Assembly: GCA_019113175.1 (NCBI GenBank)
Contig: DXHY01000057.1
Location: 1 to 64,000 of the forward strand
DNA: 64,000 nucleotides
From: Candidatus Eisenbergiella stercoravium
GTDB lineage: Bacteria; Bacillota; Clostridia; Lachnospirales; Lachnospiraceae
Direction: 5' to 3'
Part shown: positions 58,095-64,000 of the stretch, one piece after another
Layout of the letters: each line of letters opens with the position of its first letter
Position numbering within the stretch: the first letter of the stretch is position 1
Notes under the pieces: model-generated
The model's input: the letters and a program-made list of their open reading frames with translations, nothing else
What the model was told of the DNA's origin: nothing
The model's database searches: none
Made by a program: the position numbers and the translations under genes

Positions 58095-60985
58095 GCGCCT
58101 CCTTCAGCCGGATTGGCAGAGTTCTGCTTTTCATTCTCCAGATGAGGCCGGAAAGGATGCTGCTGTGCCTGGTCCTCAGGGACCTGCGAGCCGGACATTT
58201 TCCGCCTCCTGCGTTCCAGAAGGATGATCGCCACGAAAACGGCAAGGCAGATCAGGCTTACGATGATTCCGATGATCAGTCCGGCGGGACGGTAGCGCAT
58301 TTCAATGGTATGCTCCCCTTCCGTCAGCGAGAGACTGATGAAGGTGTCGTCAAACAGGCCGGGCTGAACCTCCCTGCCGTCAACCAGAATCGTCCAGCCA
58401 GGCTCATATGCGACGCTGAGAATCAGCTCTCCAGCCCGGGAAACGTTGATGTGGCCGTTTATCTGGATGGAGCTGTAAGAATCCACCGTCATGGTCTGTT
58501 CACCGAGGATGGAAATCACCTCATCCATCACATCGAAATTCAGGCGGCAGGCGGTTACATTCAGGCTGTCGCTGTCGTCAGAGGTCAGAGAAATTACATC
58601 CCCTGCGTCATGCCAGCCCAGATCACAGATATAATGATATTTCACCTGAGAAAAGTTTTTGTTTCCCGCCTCGGATTCCATTTTCAGAGTATTTACGCCC
58701 GTATCGCCCACATAGGCATAGTAATGGCCGCTTACATCGGCGGTGATGGTAGTCGCACCGTCCTCCTCCTGAAAAGCTCCGACGGAGGTGAACAGATTCT
58801 TCTCTATACCGAGAGCCTGTACCATGCGGTTCTGGGTATCAAAGGGAGTGGCCCCTTCGAAATCCAGAGCCCGTTCCAGCGCATCCGTCCTGGTATCATC
58901 GATATCGCCGAGAAGCTCATCCAGGGGAGAAGCCTCGGAAGCGGATTCAAAGGAAGAGGAAGAGCTGCCGGACTGCTGCATGCCGTTTCCACTTCCTGCC
59001 GTACCGGAAGGGGTATCGGCATTTCCGGAAAAGCCGGAGGACTGCGCCGAAGCGGAGAAGCCGGAGCCCGCGCTCACCATGAAGCCGAGCGGCAGGCTGT
59101 AGCGGCACTCATACAGATAAATATCCCCTTCCTGATCGATCAGGGTATAAAGAGCGGGATCCTCGTTGGCGGAGCGGGAGAACACATAACGCACGCCGAG
59201 CAGAGAGGAGGACAGAGGCGTCGCGCCGTCAAAGCAGTAGAACACCTTGCTGTCGCTCATGCCCATTTTGTCATAAAAATCCTGCACATGTCCGTTGGAG
59301 GTGGAGGAGAACAGGGAAGCCGTGGGATAGCCCACCAGCGTACCGTCATTTTTGGTGACCCGGCTGGTCTTTTCAAACCGGTAGAAGTCCGTATCCCGTT
59401 CTCTGGTCCTTTCAACCAGCGTCTGATAGCTGTCCAGGTTGTTCAGGTAGCTGCTTCTGCTGGTGACGGAGCAGCTGGTGGTGTAGGTATTGACGGCCGC
59501 CTCCACGGTAACGGAGGTCAGCGTAAGAACTGCGAGAAGGCCCAGCCCGATACGGGAGCCGCCTGCAGCGGAAGCGGCCTGCCTGGTGCGCTCGTCTGTA
59601 TGCAGGCATACATTATGCTGGCATATATTATGCAGGCATATATTATGCTGGCATATATTATGCCAGAAATAGAGGAATACGCCGTACAGGCACAGGAAAA
59701 GAGCGGTCAGAAGGAAGGTTTCCGTCCGGTATGCCTCCTCATCCGCCATCAGCTTTTCAAACAGAAGCACAAAACCGAGCGAAAGGCAGAAACAGCCTCC
59801 CAGCGCTTTCAGCGAGCAGCCGCGGATGTTCAGAACTGCCTTTGCACAGAGGGTAAGGAGCAGAAAAATGTACAGAAAGGACTGTCTGCAGGGCAGGGAA
59901 TCAGGATAGTTCAGGCCGTGCCAGATGAAATTGAGCATATTTGTGGAAAAGCTCAGAAGCATAAAGGCCAGAAGTCCGATGTACGCCGCCTTTTCCCGAA
60001 GAGATATTTTGGTATTCGTCACATACAGAGGCACCAGCAGGAAGACGGCCACGCCGCAGTAGATATTGGGCCAGTGGTCCAGACCTGTTTCCACGTTGAC
60101 GTTCATGCAGTGTCTTGCGATCATGTCAAGGAACGAAAAATAGAAAGTCAGCGTGTCCGGAAAATTGAATTCGCTGAAGTCGGTCAGGTGGAGCGCCGCA
60201 TATTCCGGAATGAGAAGCACGGCCGCCAGTCCTCCTGCAAGAAGGGAAAAGAGAGCGAACCGGACGGCCGCGGCCCCCATGCGTTTCAGGGACAGCCGGG
60301 AGCAGACGAGCTGCAGCAGGAAATACAGCACCAGGAAGATGCACACCATGATGGAAATATAATAGTTGGAGAGAATGCACAACGCCAGGCTGATGCAGTA
60401 GAGCTTATATTTTCCTTCATTTACCAGAGCCTCCAGGCCCACCGCGATCAGAGGAAACAGAACAATGCAGTCCAGCCACATCACGTTCCAGTTGTAGGCC
60501 GCCAGAAAGCCGGAAAGGGCATAAAAAATGGCGAAGGGAACCAGCGCGAAGCTCTTCGTCTTGAAATGGCGGGTCAGATAAAAGCAGAAGGTGAAGCCGC
60601 ACAGACCGATTTTCAGGGCCACCAGCCAGGTCATGAACTCGATCAGCAGCGAATCGGGAACCAGAACAACCAGCCAGTTGAAGGGGCTCGCCATATAATA
60701 GCCGTACAGCGCGAGAAAGTTGGAGCCTATCCCCACATTCCAGGAATAAAAGAGACTGTCCCCGCTTTTCAGCTTGCTTTGCATTTCTGAAAGAAAGGGG
60801 ACATACTGATGATACATATCGGAGTGCATGAAACTCTCATCCCCGAACGGGTACACACCGTTGATGATGAAAATGCCGCACATGACGGCGAGGGGGATGA
60901 GAAAGGAGAGCAGGCAGGCCGCGTTCTGACGCGCGGCCGCAGGCAGCTTCCGGAAAGAGAAACGCTGAGAAAGGGTTGTTGTCAT
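58091..60985 (-). CDS. yfhO: YfhO family membrane protein (GT-C-like glycosyltransferase)
   Basis: The protein is 964 aa. About twelve N-terminal helices include FLIPLAVMCGIFIINGVYPFGDESFMHSDMYHQYVPFLSEMQ, the GT-C-type first loop with acidic residues, and WNVGIGSNFLALYGYYMASPFNWL. A large extracytoplasmic part follows, with a Ser/Gly-rich stretch (SSGFSGNADTPSGTAGSGNG, then QQSGSSSSSFES), and a last helix before a basic tail. Bacillus YfhO is implicated in glycosylation of lipoteichoic acid, which fits the upstream LTA-synthase-like gene. A 15-bp repeat at 59602-59661 encodes four HN(I/V)C(Q/L) units between helices. RBS is ACAGGAGGATTTCATCC. Confidence 0.88.
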   Translation of the reverse strand: MTTTLSQRFSFRKLPAAARQNAACLLSFLIPLAVMCGIFIINGVYPFGDESFMHSDMYHQYVPFLSEMQSKLKSGDSLFYSWNVGIGSNFLALYGYYMASPFNWLVVLVPDSLLIEFMTWLVALKIGLCGFTFCFYLTRHFKTKSFALVPFAIFYALSGFLAAYNWNVMWLDCIVLFPLIAVGLEALVNEGKYKLYCISLALCILSNYYISIMVCIFLVLYFLLQLVCSRLSLKRMGAAAVRFALFSLLAGGLAAVLLIPEYAALHLTDFSEFNFPDTLTFYFSFLDMIARHCMNVNVETGLDHWPNIYCGVAVFLLVPLYVTNTKISLREKAAYIGLLAFMLLSFSTNMLNFIWHGLNYPDSLPCRQSFLYIFLLLTLCAKAVLNIRGCSLKALGGCFCLSLGFVLLFEKLMADEEAYRTETFLLTALFLCLYGVFLYFWHNICQHNICLHNICQHNVCLHTDERTRQAASAAGGSRIGLGLLAVLTLTSVTVEAAVNTYTTSCSVTSRSSYLNNLDSYQTLVERTRERDTDFYRFEKTSRVTKNDGTLVGYPTASLFSSTSNGHVQDFYDKMGMSDSKVFYCFDGATPLSSSLLGVRYVFSRSANEDPALYTLIDQEGDIYLYECRYSLPLGFMVSAGSGFSASAQSSGFSGNADTPSGTAGSGNGMQQSGSSSSSFESASEASPLDELLGDIDDTRTDALERALDFEGATPFDTQNRMVQALGIEKNLFTSVGAFQEEDGATTITADVSGHYYAYVGDTGVNTLKMESEAGNKNFSQVKYHYICDLGWHDAGDVISLTSDDSDSLNVTACRLNFDVMDEVISILGEQTMTVDSYSSIQINGHINVSRAGELILSVAYEPGWTILVDGREVQPGLFDDTFISLSLTEGEHTIEMRYRPAGLIIGIIVSLICLAVFVAIILLERRRRKMSGSQVPEDQAQQHPFRPHLENEKQNSANPAEGGA
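59602..59661. repeat. Four tandem 15-bp repeats inside yfhO
   Basis: Units start at 59602, 59617, 59632 and 59647 and differ at one or two bases (GCAGGCATACATTAT, GCTGGCATATATTAT, and so on). In the gene frame they read HNICQ, HNICL, HNICQ, HNVCL. Whole-codon length means copy number can change without a frameshift. Confidence 0.85.
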
Positions 60986-61007
60986 GGATGAAATCCTCCT
61001 GTTTTGT

Positions 61008-61082
61008 CGCCGCAGGCGGCATTCAATTCATAAAAGAACGGCTGACGCCGTCCTCTGGCAGGAACCCCTGGGGGTTCCTGCC
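61008..61082 (-). repeat. Palindrome array between the LTA-synthase-like gene and yfhO
   Basis: On the minus strand the order is GGCAGGAACCCC/GGGGTTCCTGCC (plus 61057-61082), ACGGC-GTCA-GCCGT (61038-61051) and GCCGCC-TGC-GGCG (61008-61020). AAACAGGAGG, the yfhO Shine-Dalgarno, follows. The plan matches the other arrays: variable modules first and a GCC module last, next to an SD. Confidence 0.75.
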
Positions 61083-61094
61083 GCCTCCTTGTTT

Positions 61095-62894
61095 TCAGTC
61101 AGCGGAATAATCAAACAGTCTGTAATACTGATAGCCTTTATAGTCGGAAAGAAGCTCGGACTGGTCATCGGCGTTCGTAAAGGTACCGTCCGCCAGCGTC
61201 ACATGATTGGCGGAGATCACGGGAACCGTTTCGGAAAAGCCGGAAAGCCAGGTGAAATATCCGTCCAGCGGAACACCGGCAGCTTCCAGGGTTCTGGCGG
61301 CCAGATAGTTGGCGCTGGTCTCCACGTCCGTTTCCTCTTCAATATCAAAATTTGCCCAGATGAAGAAGGGCACCTTATAGCGGTCCGCCTGTTCCTCTTC
61401 CGTCAGGGTGGAGCTGCTCTTCCCGTTCAGCTTCAGGATCGGCTCAATCACCGAGTTGGTGGTCTGATGATCTCCGAAAAAGACGATAACGGTATCCTCA
61501 TCCTGTCCTTCAAAATAGGAAACCAGTTCTCCAAGAGCCTCATCGCTCAGGCTGAGGAGGGAAAGATAGTTGTTCAGTGTCTGAGAACCGCCCTCCACTT
61601 CGATCTGAGGATCGAAATTGTCAAAGCTTTCCGTGTAGGAAGAGTGGTTCTGCATGGTTACGTTGAACAGAAACAGCGGGTTGTCACCCTTATTTTCATA
61701 GATCTCAATGATTTTCTCAAAATCGGACTGATCGCTTACATAGTTACGGACCTTCACCGGATTCTCAAAGTCCGGAAGGAAATACATCTCTGAAAAACCC
61801 ATTGCCGGATAGACCGTGTCCCGATCCCAGCCGGAGGCATTGTAAGGATGCATGGCCACCGTCTGATAACCAAGCCCCGCCAGGTGCGAGGCCAGGGAAG
61901 GTGTCTCCGCCTTGATATACTGCTGATAGGGAATGCTTCCCTGCGGCAGAAAGGCCATGGTATTTCCGGTCAGGTACTCAAATTCCGTATTGGCTGTATT
62001 TCCACCCAGAACGGACACATCCAGCCAGCCGGAAATGGTGTTGTCAGCGCCTTCGAGCAGGCTGTGGACGAAGGGCATATAATCCTGATTCACCGTAAAA
62101 TCACCCAGAATCGCCGGATCAGAAAAGGCCTCGTCCATGATCACGATGATATTCGGAAGCTGCCCTTCTCCGCCTGAACCGGCCATGGCAGGCTCGCTCA
62201 TGGATTCCTCCTCCAGAGCGGCAAGCTCCTGCGCCGCCGTATCCGCACGATAGCCCGCAGGCTTATCCACGGACAGATACCGAAGCTCCATGACGAAGGC
62301 CAGAGCCGTTCCGTTTTTATAGCTGATGGTGGTAGGGGTGAAAAGCTTATTGTACAGCCGCAGCTTCTGTTCCACGATTTCATCGGAATGGAACATCAGC
62401 CCGAAAGCGCCCAGAAGGACGACGAGCGTGGCCGCAACGGGAAGCCGCAGCTTCCAGGTTCCTTTTTTCAGGGAAAAGCGGCAGAAAAATTCAAGAATCA
62501 GAAGAAGCACGAAGCCAAGCACCACCAGAAGCGCCTGCCGGTCCAGGGTATAATCATAATTGTCCGCCACGCTGGCCGCGGTTCCGATGGAAAGCAGGTC
62601 CCAGGGCTGGATCGGCACCGAACGGAAATTCAGGACAAAATAGTTGGCGAGTCCGTATATACCGAAAAACAAGGTTTCCGTCATCAGTGCCACATGGAGC
62701 TTCCCGAAGGCTGCAAACATGAGAAGCGCCAGCAGCTCAAACATGACCAGGTTCAGCACCTGCGGCGTCGTCTTCATGGTTTCAAACGGATTGTGGGTGT
62801 ACCACTCCAGCAGGTAAAAGGTGGCTGCCGGAGCCAGAAACAGCATGATAAGACTGAGCCGGCTCTCCCGGATCTTTTGTATCACTTTTTTCAT
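61095..62894 (-). CDS. LTA synthase family sulfatase-fold membrane protein
   Basis: The protein is 599 aa. Five N-terminal membrane helices precede an extracytoplasmic alkaline-phosphatase-like domain (from about 235, LPNIIVIMDEAFSDPAILGDF). GGNTANTEFEYLTGNTM supplies the candidate catalytic Thr; FFGDHQTTN near residue 470 and HPYNASGWDRDTVYPAMGF are metal- or substrate-site blocks. Such proteins transfer glycerol-phosphate from phosphatidylglycerol to build lipoteichoic acid or modify glycans. ATG 62894 is used; a TTG 24 bp upstream overlaps an AGGAGG, so the true start is not certain. It is first in the operon with yfhO and the acyltransferase. Confidence 0.88.
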   Translation of the reverse strand: MKKVIQKIRESRLSLIMLFLAPAATFYLLEWYTHNPFETMKTTPQVLNLVMFELLALLMFAAFGKLHVALMTETLFFGIYGLANYFVLNFRSVPIQPWDLLSIGTAASVADNYDYTLDRQALLVVLGFVLLLILEFFCRFSLKKGTWKLRLPVAATLVVLLGAFGLMFHSDEIVEQKLRLYNKLFTPTTISYKNGTALAFVMELRYLSVDKPAGYRADTAAQELAALEEESMSEPAMAGSGGEGQLPNIIVIMDEAFSDPAILGDFTVNQDYMPFVHSLLEGADNTISGWLDVSVLGGNTANTEFEYLTGNTMAFLPQGSIPYQQYIKAETPSLASHLAGLGYQTVAMHPYNASGWDRDTVYPAMGFSEMYFLPDFENPVKVRNYVSDQSDFEKIIEIYENKGDNPLFLFNVTMQNHSSYTESFDNFDPQIEVEGGSQTLNNYLSLLSLSDEALGELVSYFEGQDEDTVIVFFGDHQTTNSVIEPILKLNGKSSSTLTEEEQADRYKVPFFIWANFDIEEETDVETSANYLAARTLEAAGVPLDGYFTWLSGFSETVPVISANHVTLADGTFTNADDQSELLSDYKGYQYYRLFDYSAD

Positions 62895-62970
62895 AATAAT
62901 TTCCAGATTCCTCCTCAAAATCCCCGTTTCAATCCCTCTTTGGGGCAGAATACGCCATGATTTCTGTTAC

Positions 62971-62999
62971 ATTCTAGTCAGGGAAGGCGAATCTGTCAA
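62971..62999 (-). promoter_or_regulatory. Promoter of the LTA-synthase/yfhO/acyltransferase operon
   Basis: On the minus strand TTGACA (plus 62994-62999), 17 bp and TAGAAT (plus 62971-62976). Confidence 0.85.
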
Positions 63000-63005
63000 G
63001 TAAAG

Positions 63006-63035
63006 CCACAAAGAATTCATACTTTGTGGTATGAT
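63006..63035 (+). promoter_or_regulatory. Possible promoter/operator before the GNAT gene
   Basis: An 8-bp inverted repeat CCACAAAG/CTTTGTGG (63006-63013 with 63022-63029) directly precedes TATGAT (63030-63035), a candidate -10. No matching -35 was found, so activator control or a chance palindrome remains open. Confidence 0.4.
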
Positions 63036-63037
63036 GG

Positions 63038-63204
63038 GGTTACAGTTCTCTCGTCCGCCGGAATCGGTCAGATGTCGTGCCTGCACGAACAGATGACCGG
63101 TTCTGAGCGGACGAAGGGAGCGCCGGTTCATAAGCAAAGGTAGCTGCGAAGCAGCGGAGAGCGCGAAGCGCGGCTTTGCGAATGGCGCGGAGTGAACTGT
63201 AACC
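63038..63204. mobile_element. Second terminal-inverted-repeat palindromic element
   Basis: Termini GGTTACAGTTC (63038-63048) and GAACTGTAACC (63194-63204) are perfect 11-bp inverted repeats. Inside is a long nested hairpin (CGTCCGC...GCGGACG around GAATCGGTCA/TGACCGGTTC around TCGTGC/GCACGA, about 63051-63114), then GCTGC-GAA-GCAGC and GCGC-GAA-GCGC. The GTTAC/GTAAC ends and GAA-loop hairpins recall the 12.05-kb element. No clear target duplication is seen. Confidence 0.55.
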
Positions 63205-63237
63205 TGATCAGGAAAATCCAGAAGGAGGAAGATTTGC

Positions 63238-64000
63238 ATGAGAATTCCGGAAGAGATTCTGAATGCGGCAGAAAGGCAGCTGAATGCCGACTGCGGCATC
63301 ACAGGGGCGGAGAAGGAGGGCATGATCGTGACGGCAAAAAACGGAACGATGCTGCGCCGTGCGCCGTATTTTCCGCCCAAAGCATACATGACGGATACGG
63401 CCTACGGCGGACTGGTGCGAGAGATGCTGGAAAAGGAAACCGGAATCTGCCCCAGAATCTATGAGGGGATCGATCCGTTTTTCAGAGGGATTGTCTTCAT
63501 GGGAAAGGTGAGGATTCTGGCGGCGGAGGAAATATTTTCCTGGTGCGTAAAGGAATACGGGAGCCTGAAAAATCCGGAATGGCTCTGCCAGTTTTTAAGC
63601 CTCAGCCGTCTGGATGCGATGCTCCGGCGGTATGGACGGAAAATAGAGGATGTGCGGCTGAATTTTCTTCCCGGTGAAAGAGAAAATAAGGAGGAAGCGG
63701 CGGCTTCCGAAGATATTCCCGCGTCCCTTGAGGTGCGCCTGCTGGAAGCGGAGGAGCTGGAGGAACGAAAGAGCCGGGGCGGGTTCGGCGGCACGTTTAG
63801 GCACGCGGTCTGCGGCTCTCTGCTCATGCCCGATGCGCTGGCCGCTGCAGCCATCCTGGACGGCCGGATTGTGGGTGTCGCAGGAGCAACGCAGGACTGC
63901 GGTTTGATGTGGCAGATCGGCGTGGACGTGGAGTCCGCTCAGCGGGGCAGAGGAATATCTTCCGTTCTGGTACGGTTTCTGAAAAATGAGATCCTGGGGA
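63238..64000 (+). CDS. GNAT-fold acetyltransferase, cut by window end
   Basis: The visible part is about 254 residues; no stop occurs before the edge. The first 165 residues (MRIPEEILNAAERQLNADCG ... LRRYGRKIEDVRLNFLPGE) are a helical region that I do not recognise. From about 175, LEVRLLEAEELEERKSRGGF, AILDGRIVGVAGATQDCGLMWQIGVDVESAQRGRGISSVLVRFL is a GNAT domain with the acetyl-CoA loop QRGRGIS. The start at 63238 follows GAAGGAGGAAGATTTGC. The substrate is unknown. It is transcribed away from the LTA-synthase-like gene. Confidence 0.8.
   Translation, partial: MRIPEEILNAAERQLNADCGITGAEKEGMIVTAKNGTMLRRAPYFPPKAYMTDTAYGGLVREMLEKETGICPRIYEGIDPFFRGIVFMGKVRILAAEEIFSWCVKEYGSLKNPEWLCQFLSLSRLDAMLRRYGRKIEDVRLNFLPGERENKEEAAASEDIPASLEVRLLEAEELEERKSRGGFGGTFRHAVCGSLLMPDALAAAAILDGRIVGVAGATQDCGLMWQIGVDVESAQRGRGISSVLVRFLKNEILG

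Noticed and set aside
58076-60790. 904-codon plus-strand frame opposite yfhO
   Set aside because: It is the shadow of yfhO, with His/Gln-rich meaningless translation and no RBS.

Overview
The window looks like chromosome from a moderately GC-rich anaerobic Firmicute, most likely a gut Lachnospiraceae (Clostridium cluster XIVa type). The reasons are the gene order rho - rpmE - DUF1385 - prmC - prfA, a clostripain-type C11 protease, a DUF4364 regulator, a Rho with a long Ala/Lys-rich N-terminal insertion, an Eda-VOC fusion, and many AraC/LacI-controlled glycosidases. The assignment is inference from gene content; no 16S or comparable marker is present.

Layout. 0-1 kb: 3' end of a group II intron (reverse transcriptase plus domains V/VI), then a palindrome-rich spacer. 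1-5.2 kb: rarA, then a minus-strand operon of malic enzyme, a radical SAM protein and a DUF4364 regulator. 5.3-7.4 kb: eda-VOC and kdgK. 7.4-13.5 kb: rho, rpmE, DUF1385, prmC and prfA, with a 197-bp MITE-like palindromic element placed exactly at the prmC stop codon. 13.8-23.7 kb: C11 protease, an 84-aa membrane protein carrying the GGADGPT motif of Na+-pump decarboxylase beta subunits, two MATE transporters, a nucleotidyltransferase, a zinc-type dehydrogenase, an S66 carboxypeptidase and a YitT protein. 24-27 kb: fumarate reductase frdCAB on the minus strand, with a strongly structured spacer between frdA and frdB.

27-49.5 kb is a carbohydrate island: a clan GH-A glycosidase, GH88, LacI, AraC, GH2, a MATE transporter, GH27, a GH43-like protein, an ABC exporter, two more AraC regulators, kduI, kduD, a discoidin-like protein, a heparinase II/III-like lyase and rhamnose mutarotase. 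Lyase and GH88 would release unsaturated uronate; KduI, KduD, KdgK and Eda (the last two in the 5-7 kb operon) complete a route to pyruvate and glyceraldehyde-3-phosphate. Rhamnose mutarotase and the galactosidases suggest a rhamnose- and galactose-containing acidic glycan, but the substrate is not proven. No sugar importer is visible.

49.5-64 kb: a transglutaminase-like protein, a divergent pair of unknowns (a protein with 29 cysteines and a coiled-coil protein), tRNA-Val(GAC) followed by a decayed AT-richer stretch with a flavin-reductase remnant, an Rrf2 - CcdA/TlpA redox operon, asnA, and a three-gene envelope operon (LTA-synthase-like, YfhO, acyltransferase). The window ends inside a GNAT gene.

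The least explained content is a family of modular palindromes. Recurrent hairpin modules (GCCGCC/GGCGGC, GCACGAAC/GTTCGTGC, AAGAATGAC/GTCATTCTT, GAAGNNGGCC/GGCCNNCTTC) are strung together in gene spacers, often ending immediately before a Shine-Dalgarno sequence. Paired substitutions between copies indicate selection for, or templated maintenance of, the hairpins. They occur at about 1.0, 18.3, 38.9, 44.3, 46.3, 57.1 and 61.0 kb. Related terminal-inverted-repeat elements lie at 12.05 and 63.04 kb.
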